NCBI RefSeq assembly: GCF_900111685.1
Contig: NZ_FOHX01000004.1
Span: forward strand, 639,304 to 703,303
Source of the DNA: Nonomuraea wenchangensis
GTDB taxonomy: Bacteria > Actinomycetota > Actinomycetes > Streptosporangiales > Streptosporangiaceae
DNA: 64,000 nt
Reading direction: 5' to 3'
Shown here in pieces: positions 33,307 through 42,425 of this stretch. Position 1 is the first letter of the stretch, and each line of letters starts with the position of its first letter. The notes beneath the pieces were generated by a model that was given only the letters and a program-made list of their open reading frames with translations, had not been told where the DNA came from and did not search any database. The translations under genes were made by a program, and so were the position numbers.

Positions 33307-34049
33307 CCTTCGAGCTGATCTGCGAGATCGAACCCCCCACCAAACCCGATCTGAAGCACGTCAGGCACCAGATCGGCACCATGAGCACGATCGCCCACTC
33401 CTTCCTCATCCCCGACAACCACATCGGCCGCGCGACCGTGTCGAGCGTGGCCGTGGCGCACGAGGTCGAGGCGATGGGCGGGCGCGGCATCGCCTGCCTC
33501 AACTCCCGCGACCGCAACCTGCTCGGCTTCCGGCGCGACCTGCTGACCGCCGCCGCCTACGGGGTCGAGCAGTTCCTGTTCGTCTACGGCGACAAGCCGA
33601 CGAGCGGCAACCGGACCAGCGACCTCACCGTGCGCTCGATGATCGAGGAGGCGCGGGCGTTCTCGCCGGACCTCCGGCTCGGCGCGGCGGCCGGGCTGCG
33701 CTCCCTGCCCGCGTGGAAGCACGCGGCCGACTTCCTGTTCCTCCAGGTCAGCTACTCGGTGGAGGACCAGCTCCGGTGGCGTGACGAACATCCGGCGGAC
33801 CTGCCCGTCTACGCCGGGGTCATGGTCCTCGCCAGCGAGCGCCACGCCCGCACCCTGTCCGCCGCGATCCCCGACATCGGCATCCCCGACGATCTCGTCC
33901 GGCGGGTGGCGGCCGACCGCATGGCGGGCGTCGAGGCGGCCTGCGAGCAGGTGCTCGCGCTGCGCGAGTCCGGCGCGTTCGCCGGGGTGCACCTCGTCCC
34001 GGTCTCCCGCTACCGCGACGTCGAGTCCAGGCTCTCCGCCGCCCTCTGA
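33303..34049 (+). CDS. Methylenetetrahydrofolate-reductase-like protein
   Basis: 248 residues, GTG start overlapping the TetR stop. The barrel pattern is that of MTHFR: FELICEIEPPTKPD at the start, then ACLNSRDRNLLGFRRDLLTAAAYGVEQFLFVYGDKP (the CxxRDRN and GD motifs) and FLFLQVSYSVEDQLRW. It is about 45 residues shorter than E. coli MetF, so it may be a specialised flavoprotein and not the housekeeping enzyme. Its place in a drug-efflux regulator operon is odd. The last 40 bases overlap the end of the convergent MFS gene. Confidence 0.75.
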   Translation: MTFELICEIEPPTKPDLKHVRHQIGTMSTIAHSFLIPDNHIGRATVSSVAVAHEVEAMGGRGIACLNSRDRNLLGFRRDLLTAAAYGVEQFLFVYGDKPTSGNRTSDLTVRSMIEEARAFSPDLRLGAAAGLRSLPAWKHAADFLFLQVSYSVEDQLRWRDEHPADLPVYAGVMVLASERHARTLSAAIPDIGIPDDLVRRVAADRMAGVEAACEQVLALRESGAFAGVHLVPVSRYRDVESRLSAAL

Positions 34050-35479
34050 CCGCGCGCCAGCGCCGCCAGCAGCGCGCCCGCCACGGCGACCGCGAACAGC
34101 ACCGCGTACGCCCGCTGGAAGCCGTCCATGAGCTGCCCGACGGCCACGGGCGAGAGCGTGGACAACGTTCCGGCGTACACCTGGGCGCGCAGCTCCGGCC
34201 CCACGGAGGCGGTCACCACGCTGAGCGACAGCCCGACGCTGATCACGACCCCGACGTTCATGATCATGATGCGGAAGCCGTTGACCACGCCCAGGCTGCC
34301 GCTCGGCAGCGCCGCCATGACCTGCGTGGTGTTGCCGGTCAGGAACGTCCCGCTGCCGCACCCGGCCACGAACAGGCCGATCCCGGTCACCCAGTACGGC
34401 GTGCCAGGATCGGCCGTCAGCACCAGCGTCCCGAGCCCCAGCGCGCTGAGCGTCGCCCCGCCGATCGACAGCGCGTACGGCGACACCCGCCGCCCCAGCA
34501 GCCCCACCAGCGGCGAGGCCAGCCCGATCCCGACCGGCACCGGCAGCACGCTGAGCCCCGCCGCGAACGCGTCCAGCCCTCGCGCGGCCTGGAAGTACAG
34601 CGCCACCACGAGGATCAGCGCCGAGCGCGCGAGCGCGTTGCAGAACGAGGCCGCGTTCGCGTACGCCAGCAGCCGCCCGCCGAACAGCCGCAGGTCCAGC
34701 ACCGGGTTCGAGGCCCGCCGCTCGGCCAGCACGACGAGCGGCACCAGCACCACGAACACCCCGGCCCCGGCCAGCACCACCGGGCTGGTCGGCCCGCGCG
34801 AGCCCGCCTCCGACAGCGCCAGCAGCAGCGCCGACAGCGCGGCGAACAGCAGCACGTTGCCCGGCGCGTCCACCGGGCTGCGCGGCCCCCGGGGCATCCT
34901 GCGCAGGATCGCCGCGCCCCAGCCGAGCGCGAGCAGCCCGGCGGGGACGTTCACCCAGAAGATCCACTGCCAGCCGGCGGTCGCCGCGATGAGGCCGCCG
35001 ACCGTGGGCCCGGCGAGCTGCGCCACCGAGAGCGTGCCGATGTAGACGCCCATGCCCTGGCTCAGCCGCTCGGGCGGGAAGGCGTCGGTGATGATCACGG
35101 TGCCGTTCGCCAGGATCATCGCCCCGCCGACCGCCTGCACCACGCGCATCGCGATCAGGAACCACACGTCCGGCGACAGCCCCGCGAGCAGCGAGGCCAG
35201 CGTGAACAGGGCGAACCCCGCCAGGTAGACCTCCCGCCTGCCCAGCAGGTCGGCCACCCGGCCGAAGAACACCAGGCTCGCCGTGTTGACCAGGAGGTAC
35301 GACAGCAGGATCCAGCCGGACTCGGTCGGCCCGGCCGCGAAGTGCCGCACGACGGTCGGTAAGGCCACGTTGAGCGTGCTGCCGGCGATGCCGATGAGGA
35401 CGAGCCCCAGGCTGGTGACCGAGCACGCCTTCCAGGCGTAGCGGAGGCGGCTGTCGTCTTGGGGGGTGACCGCGACCAT
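34010..35479 (-). CDS. MFS transporter, DHA2 family (second pump)
   Basis: 489 residues from the ATG at 35479. It has about 14 membrane helices, with motifs GSTLNVALPTVVRHF, FFGRVADLLGRREVYLAGF (motif A), AMRVVQAVGGAMILANGTVIITDAFPPE (motif B) and AGPTVGGLIAATAGWQWIFWVNVPAG (motif C). The C-terminus (RGQRAAESLDSTSR) runs 40 bases into the convergent MTHFR-like gene on the other strand. A palindrome GACGTAC-GAC-GTACGTC precedes the start. The exported compound is unknown. Confidence 0.9.
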   Translation of the reverse strand: MVAVTPQDDSRLRYAWKACSVTSLGLVLIGIAGSTLNVALPTVVRHFAAGPTESGWILLSYLLVNTASLVFFGRVADLLGRREVYLAGFALFTLASLLAGLSPDVWFLIAMRVVQAVGGAMILANGTVIITDAFPPERLSQGMGVYIGTLSVAQLAGPTVGGLIAATAGWQWIFWVNVPAGLLALGWGAAILRRMPRGPRSPVDAPGNVLLFAALSALLLALSEAGSRGPTSPVVLAGAGVFVVLVPLVVLAERRASNPVLDLRLFGGRLLAYANAASFCNALARSALILVVALYFQAARGLDAFAAGLSVLPVPVGIGLASPLVGLLGRRVSPYALSIGGATLSALGLGTLVLTADPGTPYWVTGIGLFVAGCGSGTFLTGNTTQVMAALPSGSLGVVNGFRIMIMNVGVVISVGLSLSVVTASVGPELRAQVYAGTLSTLSPVAVGQLMDGFQRAYAVLFAVAVAGALLAALARGQRAAESLDSTSR

Positions 35480-35490
35480 GCTCCCACTAT

Positions 35491-35507
35491 GACGTACGAC
35501 GTACGTC
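35491..35507. promoter_or_regulatory. Palindrome upstream of the second MFS gene
   Basis: GACGTAC-GAC-GTACGTC, perfect seven-base arms, 12 bases before the MFS ATG and inside the short gap after the Crp gene. CTCCCAC (35481-35487) and GTGGGAG (35515-35521) form an outer pair around it, so it could also fold as a terminator for the Crp gene. Confidence 0.45.
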
Positions 35508-35523
35508 CGATTCGGTGGGAGGG

Positions 35524-36186
35524 TTACCTGGCGCGCTTCCTGAGGCCGTCGAGGTCGTGGATGACCACCCGCCGCCGCCCGGTCTCGATCAGCCCCCGGT
35601 CGCGCAGCGTGCGCAGCGCCTTGCTGACCGCCTCCCGCGACGCGCCGGTCCAGCCCGCCAGCTCGTCCTGCGACAGCGGCAGCGCCACGCGCACCCCGCC
35701 GTTGGTCTTCTCGCCGTACCGCTCGGCCAGCTCGATCAGCCGGGTCGCGACCCGGCCGGTCGTGTCGTAGGCGCCGTACTCGACGCGTTTCCTGTCGGAG
35801 TCGCGCAGCCGGCTGGTGACCAGCTTCATGAGCAGCACCGCGATCCGCCCGTGGGCCTCCAGGAACGCCGGGAAGTCGCGGACCACGATGCCGCTGATCG
35901 GCTCCAGCGCGGTGACCGTGGCCGAGCGCGGCGAGCCGTCGATGGCCGACATGTCGCCGAGCAGCCCGCCGGGGCCGCGTACGGCCAGCACCACCTCGGT
36001 GCCGCCGCTCGTGTGGGAGGACACCTTGACCCGGCCGTCGAGCAGCACGAGCACCCAGTCGGAGAGATCGCCCTCGTTCATCACGGCGGTGCCGCGATCC
36101 CAGCGGCGCAGCCGCCCGGCGGCGCGCAGGGCCTGCGCCTCCTCGTCGGTGAGCATGGACAGGAACTCGCCTGGCTCTGGGTCCAT
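35524..36186 (-). CDS. Crp/Fnr-family transcriptional regulator
   Basis: 220 residues from the ATG at 36186. An ATG at 36219, directly abutting the cyclase stop (TAGATG), would add 11 residues. The cyclic-nucleotide-binding beta-barrel spans about 10-125, with the phosphate-binding cassette reading LLGDMSAIDGSPRSATVTA. The conserved Arg-Ser is kept, but the usual Glu that contacts the ribose is Asp. A long central helix follows (LLMKLVTSRLRDSDRKRV), then the HTH at about 165-205 (LPLSQDELAGWTGASREAVSKALRTLRDRGLI). It is transcribed directly after a nucleotide cyclase, so it is the natural receiver for that signal. Confidence 0.9.
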   Translation of the reverse strand: MDPEPGEFLSMLTDEEAQALRAAGRLRRWDRGTAVMNEGDLSDWVLVLLDGRVKVSSHTSGGTEVVLAVRGPGGLLGDMSAIDGSPRSATVTALEPISGIVVRDFPAFLEAHGRIAVLLMKLVTSRLRDSDRKRVEYGAYDTTGRVATRLIELAERYGEKTNGGVRVALPLSQDELAGWTGASREAVSKALRTLRDRGLIETGRRRVVIHDLDGLRKRAR

Positions 36187-36219
36187 GCGCCCGATTATGT
36201 CGGCAGGAGCCCCGCCCAT

Positions 36220-38310
36220 CTACGTCAAACCCGTCAGAACGTACGCCGCGACGAGCTCTTCCTTGCCCTTCAGGCTCAGCCGCCCCAGAGGGCTGACCGC
36301 CGCGCCCTCGCCGAGCTGCTTGAGCGTCGTCCCGCCGATGACGACCGTGCCCGGCTCGGCGATGCCCTCCAGCCGGGCGGCCACGTTGACGCAGTCGCCC
36401 ATCGCGTTGAAGCCGCGCAGCTCGGGGCTGCCGATGTTGCCGACGAGGGCGGGGCCGGTGTTGACCCCCACCCGGAACGTCGGCCACGGCACGTCGTCCA
36501 CCCGTTTCCACGCCATCTCCTCGGCCACCTCGGCCGCGGCCTGCTGCATCGCCAGCGCGGCCCGGCAGGCGGCCCGCGCGTGGTCCGCCTGCGCGGCCGG
36601 GGCGTTGAACAGCGCGAGCAGCGCGTCCCCGACGAACTGCACGATCGTGCCGCCGTTGTCGAGGATGCACGGCACGGCGGCCGTGTGGTAGCGGTTGAGC
36701 ATCTCGACGATCTCGCCCGGCGTGACCCTCTCCGAGAACGTCGTGAAGCCCTTCAGGTCGGCGAAGAGCGCGGTCAGCTCGCGCAGCTCGCCGCCGAGCG
36801 CCGCCTGCGCCGGATCGGCCAGCAGCGCGTGCGCCACGTCCGGCGACATGTACTGGTGGAACAGCGTGTGCAGCTCCCGGTAGAGGCGGGCGTTCTCCAG
36901 CGAGAGGCTGAGCTGGCCGGCGAGCGTGGCGGCCAGCGCCTCGTCCTGGCCGGTCCGGCCGATCGGCACCTCCAGCACGCCCGCCAGCCTGTTCTTGACG
37001 GTGAGCGGGAAGGCCAGCAGGTGGTCGCGGCGGATCGGCTCGTCGCCGGTGAAGGCGTACTCGCGCGAGCCGATCTGCGTCCGGCCGTCGGCCACCAGCC
37101 CGATCTTGACGTCCCCGTACGCCTGCCGCACCCGCTCCAGCGACGAGGACAGCAGCTCGTCCTCCGGCAGGCCGACCTTGGTCCGGGCGCTGACGTCCAC
37201 CAGGGCCGCCAGCCGGGCCGACAGCTCGCGCTCGTTCGCGAGGGCCGCGCCCGCCCGGTCCAGCACCGCGGCCTGGCTCTCGTTGAGCCGGAACTTGCCC
37301 GACAGGCGGGTCGCGGCCAGCGGCTCGCCCCTGCGTACGGCCTCGACCAGCTCCTCCAGCGCCCGGTCGTAGTCCTGCGTGATCCGCCGTACGGTCGCCG
37401 CGAGCGTCACCGAGTCGAACAGTCCCGCGCTCGACCCCTCGCGCCGGAACTGCAGGTAGGCGCTGTAGGCCACGAAGACGAAGGCCAGGGTCAGCAGCAG
37501 GTGCCACTCCCACCACGACAGGTGCCAGTTGAGCTGCGACATGCCGGCCACCATCGACTCGGCCAGCAGCGCGTACGCGGTGATGAGGCTGATCAGCATG
37601 GCCGACGGCCGCCGCCGGTGGATGAGGAACATCATCACGCTGGCGGCGGCGTACAGCAGCAGGCCGGGGATCGAGCCCCAGGCGAGCCAGGGCACCGGCG
37701 TCAGGGAGGGCGGTTCGCTGAGCGCGGTCAGCCCCGGCACCAGCGAGGCGACGCCCCACACCACCATGAAGCCGAGCAGCGCCGCGCGGATGACGTGCTG
37801 CGCGCCCAGCACCCGTGCGGCGGCCCGCGCGCCGAGCGGCAGCGCCGAGGCGAAGGCGAACACGGCGGCGACCGACAGGCCCACCTGCTGCCCGATGTCG
37901 AAGCCGAGCGAGCCCGTGTGCAGGATGATCATCGGTGTGGCCAGGCCGTGCATGAAGAAGAAGCCGGCGCTGCTCAGGAAGACCATGGACACGAGGAACA
38001 GGCGGGCGTCGCGGCGGCGGCGCGAGGCCTCGCTGATCATCAGGCCGAGCGCCACGTTGACCCCGGCGACCGCGACGATCAGCCAGAAGTGGCTCGGGTT
38101 GTGCTGCCAGGGGATGTTGACGGAGTCGTTGGCCAGCAGGAGCCAGAGGCCCAGCATGGGCAGGACCAGGTGGATCGCCCAGACCACGCCGCGGACCGGC
38201 TGGGTGGCCGGCGGCAGGTAGGGGGCGGGATCGGCGCTAGGCACAAGCCGATTATCCACGCGAGGCCGATGCCGGGACTGTGCCGTTTTACTCACCCGAG
38301 TCACCGACAA
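36220..38310 (-). CDS. Membrane class III adenylate/guanylate cyclase with GAF-like domain
   Basis: Up to 696 residues; the outermost start is a TTG at 38310, with GTGs at 38295, 38259 and 38244 also possible. Seven or so membrane helices fill residues 40-300, followed by a coiled helix and a GAF-like sensor (about 375-495). The catalytic domain follows (about 505-690) with metal aspartates in FADLKGFT (near 517) and FVGDALLA (near 560) and the transition-state pair in VNVAARLEG. The purine-specifying residues are Gln (TIVQFVGD) and Asn (RGFNAMGD) instead of Lys/Asp or Glu/Cys. The next gene is a Crp regulator. Confidence 0.9.
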   Translation of the reverse strand: MSVTRVSKTAQSRHRPRVDNRLVPSADPAPYLPPATQPVRGVVWAIHLVLPMLGLWLLLANDSVNIPWQHNPSHFWLIVAVAGVNVALGLMISEASRRRRDARLFLVSMVFLSSAGFFFMHGLATPMIILHTGSLGFDIGQQVGLSVAAVFAFASALPLGARAAARVLGAQHVIRAALLGFMVVWGVASLVPGLTALSEPPSLTPVPWLAWGSIPGLLLYAAASVMMFLIHRRRPSAMLISLITAYALLAESMVAGMSQLNWHLSWWEWHLLLTLAFVFVAYSAYLQFRREGSSAGLFDSVTLAATVRRITQDYDRALEELVEAVRRGEPLAATRLSGKFRLNESQAAVLDRAGAALANERELSARLAALVDVSARTKVGLPEDELLSSSLERVRQAYGDVKIGLVADGRTQIGSREYAFTGDEPIRRDHLLAFPLTVKNRLAGVLEVPIGRTGQDEALAATLAGQLSLSLENARLYRELHTLFHQYMSPDVAHALLADPAQAALGGELRELTALFADLKGFTTFSERVTPGEIVEMLNRYHTAAVPCILDNGGTIVQFVGDALLALFNAPAAQADHARAACRAALAMQQAAAEVAEEMAWKRVDDVPWPTFRVGVNTGPALVGNIGSPELRGFNAMGDCVNVAARLEGIAEPGTVVIGGTTLKQLGEGAAVSPLGRLSLKGKEELVAAYVLTGLT

Positions 38311-38439
38311 TCGGTCAACCTGGTAAGTAACGCTTTGCAGTGTGACAAATACGTTATGTAGTTTCTGCCAACCTCTGGACCGTTTGAAACGTGCTTCTCA
38401 TGCATCCCTTAAGCATCATCAGTCGCTGGAAGGACAGTC

Positions 38440-39321
38440 GTGGCTATCAAGATCCGCGGTGGGCGTGCGCTCACCCTCGCCACTGTCGGAGCGCTCGCCG
38501 CCTCGCTCCTCGCCGTCGGTGGCGTCGCCACCGCATCGTCGGCGAGCAACGAGGTCACCGCCTGCGTGCACAAGAAGACCCGCTACGCGCGCATCGTGAA
38601 CCCGACCACGAAGTGCCGCGCCACCGAGATCCGCGTGCTCATCGGCGGCGGCAGCGAGGCCACCACGAACTCCGTCACCGTCGGCCCCAAGGGCGACACG
38701 GGCGCGCAGGGCCCGAAGGGTGACACCGGCCCCCAGGGCCCGCAGGGGCGTCCCGGCCTGAAGGGCGCGACCGGCCCGCAGGGCCCGAAGGGCGACACGG
38801 GCCCCGCCGGCCCCCAGGGCCCGCAGGGCCCGAAGGGTGAGGACGGCAAGAACGGCCAGGACGGCAAGGACGGCCTCCCGGGCAAGAACGGCCAGGACGG
38901 CAAGAACGGCCTTCCGGGCAAGGACGGCCTCCCCGGCAAGCAGGGCGAGCGGGGCCCTGCGGGCCCGCAAGGCCCCGCCGGTCCGGCCGGCCCCCAGGGC
39001 CCCGCGGGCAAGGACGGCAAGGACGGCAAGGACGGCGGCGGCACCTACACGACCTACGTCAAGACCGCCTCGCTGAACGGCCTCGGCTCCACCACCGCCT
39101 CCTGCAGCCAGGGCGGCACCGCCACCGGCGGCGGCTTCAGCTTCGGCGTCCTGAAGAACGCGGTCGTCATGGCCAGCGCCCCGAGCGGCAGCGGCACCGG
39201 CTGGACCGTCACCGTCGCCAAGGACGACAACGGCGGCGGCAACGACAACCCGGGCCACGGCGGCGGCAACGGCACGTCCGTCAACGGCACGGCCTACGTC
39301 GTCTGCCTGAAGAAGGCGTAA
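38440..39321 (+). CDS. Secreted collagen-like protein
   Basis: 293 residues, GTG start, SD GGAAGGA. A Sec signal peptide spans 1-33. Residues 40-70 form a small Cys-bounded module (ACVHKKTRYARIVNPTTKC), of a type seen ahead of bacterial collagen repeats. Residues 82-198 are 39 uninterrupted Gly-X-Y triplets, many with Lys-Gly-Asp or Lys-Asp pairs (GPKGDTG, GKDGLPGKNGQDG), which stabilise triple helices without hydroxyproline. The C-terminal 95 residues contain two cysteines and a beta-rich module ending VVCLKKA, perhaps the trimerisation head. No LPXTG or lipobox, so it is probably released or wall-associated. Confidence 0.92.
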   Translation: MAIKIRGGRALTLATVGALAASLLAVGGVATASSASNEVTACVHKKTRYARIVNPTTKCRATEIRVLIGGGSEATTNSVTVGPKGDTGAQGPKGDTGPQGPQGRPGLKGATGPQGPKGDTGPAGPQGPQGPKGEDGKNGQDGKDGLPGKNGQDGKNGLPGKDGLPGKQGERGPAGPQGPAGPAGPQGPAGKDGKDGKDGGGTYTTYVKTASLNGLGSTTASCSQGGTATGGGFSFGVLKNAVVMASAPSGSGTGWTVTVAKDDNGGGNDNPGHGGGNGTSVNGTAYVVCLKKA

Positions 39322-39336
39322 CCCCTACGCGCGCGA

Positions 39337-39371
39337 AAGGGCCGGTACGGGAAACCCCCGTACCGGCCCTT
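39337..39371. terminator. Strong bidirectional terminator
   Basis: A 15-base perfect stem (AAGGGCCGGTACGGG and its complement) with an AAACC loop and a TCTCTCGTCC tail. It lies between the convergent collagen-like gene and purL, and has A/T ends on both strands. Confidence 0.85.
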
Positions 39372-39384
39372 CTCTCGTCCAGGG

Positions 39385-41634
39385 TCAGCCGAACAGCGCG
39401 GGCAGCACCGCCCGGTGCCTCTCCCGCAGCTCCTCGACCGGCACCTCGAACACGTCCTCGATCACCAGCGACGTCCCGCCGGTGACCCCGAGCCCGTAAC
39501 ACGGCACGTCGTGCCGCCCGCACAGCGAGGCGAACTCGTCGTACGCCTCCGGCCGCACCACGACCAGCGCCCGCGCCGCCGACTCGCTGAACAGGTCGAC
39601 GAAGGGGTCGCCGGACAGCGTCACCTTCGCCCCGACGCCCCGGGCCAGGCACGACTCGGCCAGCGCCACCGCGAGCCCGCCGTCGGACAGGTCGTGCGAG
39701 CCCTCCAGCAGCCCGCGCCTGGCCGCCTCCACGAGCACCGCGCCGAGCGCCTGCTCGGCCTCCAGGTCCGCCTGCGGCGGCAGCCCGCCCAGGTGACGGT
39801 GGACGACGTGCGCCCACTCCGAGCCGCCGAACTCCTCGCGCGTGTCGCCGAGCAGCACCACGCGCAGCCCCTCGGCGACGAACCCGGTGGGCACCCGCTT
39901 GGCGACGTCCTCGATGACGCCGAGCACGCCCACGACCGGGGTCGGGTTGACGGCGGTCGCGCCCGTCTGGTTGTAGAAGGAGACGTTGCCGCCGGTCACC
40001 GGCACGCCGAGGGTCCGGCAGGCGTCGGCGAGGCCGCGCGTGGCCTCGGCGAACTGCCACATGACCTCGGGGTCCTCGGGGGAGCCGAAGTTGAGGCAGT
40101 TGGTGACGGCCAGCGGCTCGGCCCCGGTCACGGCGACGTTGCGGTAGGCCTCGGCGAGCGCGAGCTGCGCCCCCGCGTACGGGTCGAGCTTGGCGTAGCG
40201 GCCGTTGCCGTCGGTGGCGAGCGCGATGCCCCGGGTCGTCGGCTCTGCGCCGGCGATGGCCTCGGAGATGCGCAGCATGCCGGCGTCGGCCGGCTGCGCC
40301 AGCACCGTGTTGGACCGGACGTAGCGGTCGTACTGGTCGGTCACCCACTCCTTGGAGGACAGGTTGGGCGAGCCGAGCAGCCGCAGCAGCGTCTCCCGCA
40401 GGTCCGTGGGCCGCTCCAGGCGGTCGGGGGTGTCGGCGTTGAGCGCGGACTGCCCGGCCGGCTCGTGGTAGGGCCGCTCGTAGACCGGCCCCTCGTCGGC
40501 GGCCGTGCCCGGCGGGATGTCCACGATGATCTCGCCGTCCCACGTCATGACGAGCCGGCCGGTGTCGGTGACCTCGCCGATGACGGTGGCGGGGACGTCC
40601 CACTTGGCGCAGATCTCCATGAACGCCGGGATGTCGTCCGGCCGGACCACGGCCATCATGCGCTCCTGCGACTCGCTCATGAGGATCTCCTCGGGGCGGA
40701 GCGAGGGGTCGCGGAGCGGCACCAGGTTGAGGTCCACCCGCATGCCGCCGGTGCCCTTGGCGGCCAGCTCGGTCGTGGCGCAGGAGACGCCGGCCGCGCC
40801 GAGGTCCTGGATGCCGACGACCACGTCGGCGGCGTACAGCTCCAGGCAGCACTCGATGAGCAGCTTCTCCATGAACGGGTCGCCCACCTGCACGGCGGGC
40901 CGCTTGGCCTGCGACTCGTCCTCGAACGTGGCGCTGGCCAGCACGCTCGCCCCGCCGATGCCGTCGGGGCCGGTGGACGCGCCGAACAGCACGACCTTGT
41001 TGCCGGGGCCGGGCGCGGTGGCGAGCTTGATCTGGTCCTTGCGCAGCAGGCCCACGCACAGGGCGTTGACCAGCGGGTTGCCGAGGTAGCAGGGGTCGAA
41101 GACGACCTCGCCGCCGATGTTGGGCAGGCCCAGGCAGTTGCCGTAGCTGCTGATGCCCTCGACCACGCCGGGCAGCACCCGGCGGGTGTCGGGCGCGTCG
41201 GCCGCGCCGAAGCGCAGGGAGTCCATGACGGCGATCGGGCGCGCGCCCATCGACATGATGTCGCGGACGATGCCGCCGACGCCGGTGGCCGCCCCCTGGT
41301 GGGGCTCGACGTAGGACGGGTGGTTGTGCGACTCGATCTTGAACGTGGCCGCCCAGCCGTCGCCGATGTCGACCACGCCCGCGTTCTCGCCCATGCCGAC
41401 CAGCAGCGCCTCGGACTTGGGCGCCTTGGTGGCGAACTGCTTGAGATGCACCTTGGACGACTTGTAGGAGCAGTGCTCGGACCACATGACGCTGTAGATG
41501 GCCAGCTCGGAGCCGGTCGGGCGGCGACCGAGGATCTGCTTGACCCGGTCGTACTCGTCCTGCTTCATGCCGAGCTCGGCGAAGGGCATCGGCTCGTCGG
41601 GCGTCCCTGACGCCCGCTCAACGGTGTCGGTCAT
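39385..41634 (-). CDS. purL: Phosphoribosylformylglycinamidine synthase, large subunit
   Basis: 749 residues, the small-PurL size that needs PurS and PurQ. It converts FGAR to FGAM with ATP and ammonia delivered by PurQ. Motifs are [12 protein letters not shown] near the start, [68 protein letters not shown] and [14 protein letters not shown]. The start ATG overlaps the purQ stop (ATGA). It is separated from purF-purM by about 16 kb. The start is fixed by the overlap and by the conserved N-terminus. Confidence 0.97.
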   Translation of the reverse strand: MTDTVERASGTPDEPMPFAELGMKQDEYDRVKQILGRRPTGSELAIYSVMWSEHCSYKSSKVHLKQFATKAPKSEALLVGMGENAGVVDIGDGWAATFKIESHNHPSYVEPHQGAATGVGGIVRDIMSMGARPIAVMDSLRFGAADAPDTRRVLPGVVEGISSYGNCLGLPNIGGEVVFDPCYLGNPLVNALCVGLLRKDQIKLATAPGPGNKVVLFGASTGPDGIGGASVLASATFEDESQAKRPAVQVGDPFMEKLLIECCLELYAADVVVGIQDLGAAGVSCATTELAAKGTGGMRVDLNLVPLRDPSLRPEEILMSESQERMMAVVRPDDIPAFMEICAKWDVPATVIGEVTDTGRLVMTWDGEIIVDIPPGTAADEGPVYERPYHEPAGQSALNADTPDRLERPTDLRETLLRLLGSPNLSSKEWVTDQYDRYVRSNTVLAQPADAGMLRISEAIAGAEPTTRGIALATDGNGRYAKLDPYAGAQLALAEAYRNVAVTGAEPLAVTNCLNFGSPEDPEVMWQFAEATRGLADACRTLGVPVTGGNVSFYNQTGATAVNPTPVVGVLGVIEDVAKRVPTGFVAEGLRVVLLGDTREEFGGSEWAHVVHRHLGGLPPQADLEAEQALGAVLVEAARRGLLEGSHDLSDGGLAVALAESCLARGVGAKVTLSGDPFVDLFSESAARALVVVRPEAYDEFASLCGRHDVPCYGLGVTGGTSLVIEDVFEVPVEELRERHRAVLPALFG

Positions 41635-42311
41635 GCGTTCACCAGGCTCTTGAGAATGGAGGTGAAGAAGCCGAGGCCGTCGGTGCTGGGCGCGCCGACG
41701 AGGTCCTCGACCGCGTGCTCGGGGTGCGGCATGAGGCCGACGACGTTGCCGGCCGCGTTGCTGATGCCGGCGATGTCGTTGAGCGAGCCGTTGGGGTTGC
41801 CCAGGTAACGCAGGATCACCTGGCCGCCCGCCTCCAGCTCGGCGAGGGTGTCGGCGGAGGCGACGTAGCGGCCCTCGCCGTGCTTGATCGGCAGCGTGAT
41901 CTCCTGGCCCTCGGCGAAGGAGTTGGTCCAGGAGGTCGAGACGCGCTCGACGCGCAGCCGCTGGTCGCGGCAGACGTAGTGCAGCGAGGCGTTGCGGGTC
42001 AGCGCGCCGGGCAGCAGGTGCGCCTCGCAGAGGATCTGGAAACCGTTGCAGGTGCCGATGACCGGCAGCCCGGCCTTGGCGGCCGGGATCAGCTCGTCCA
42101 TCAGCGGCGCGAAGCGCGAGATGGCGCCGCAGCGCAGGTAGTCGCCGTAGGAGAAGCCGCCGGGCAGGAACACGGCGTCCACTCCCTTCAGGTCGTGGTC
42201 GGCGTGCCACAGCGGCACCGCCTCGGCGCCCACGAGGCGCACGGCTCTGGCGGCGTCCTGGTCGTCGAGAGTTCCTGGAAACGTGACTACGCCCACACGG
42301 GCAGCGCTCAT
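41631..42311 (-). CDS. purQ: Phosphoribosylformylglycinamidine synthase, glutaminase subunit
   Basis: 226 residues from the ATG at 42311 with SD GGAGGGG. Class I glutaminase: the nucleophile is Cys88 in [11 protein letters not shown], and the His/Glu pair is in [10 protein letters not shown] near 197. [16 protein letters not shown] is the PurQ-specific loop. It feeds ammonia to PurL. The upstream neighbour on the same strand is an anti-sigma-like ATPase gene, not purS, which is unusual; 114 bases separate them, so purQ-purL may have their own promoter. Confidence 0.96.
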   Translation of the reverse strand: MSAARVGVVTFPGTLDDQDAARAVRLVGAEAVPLWHADHDLKGVDAVFLPGGFSYGDYLRCGAISRFAPLMDELIPAAKAGLPVIGTCNGFQILCEAHLLPGALTRNASLHYVCRDQRLRVERVSTSWTNSFAEGQEITLPIKHGEGRYVASADTLAELEAGGQVILRYLGNPNGSLNDIAGISNAAGNVVGLMPHPEHAVEDLVGAPSTDGLGFFTSILKSLVNA

Positions 42312-42425
42312 GACAGTCGTCCCCTCCGAGGATGCGCACGCGCGCGCCACCGTCGATGCGGGGTGACGGTGGTCTGCGGCGGTCACTTCAGCGTATCGGA
42401 GGCGCCCAGATGCGCGGTATCGCGG

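Noticed and set aside
34010..37759. Apparent 1,249-residue fusion of Crp/cyclase sequence to an MFS transporter
   Set aside because: Only the part from 35479 is the MFS gene. The rest is an out-of-frame reading of the Crp and cyclase genes with no stop by chance.
38583..39258. Minus-strand frames rich in Pro/Gly/Leu or Ala/Leu
   Set aside because: These are complements of the collagen repeat and of its coding strand, not genes.
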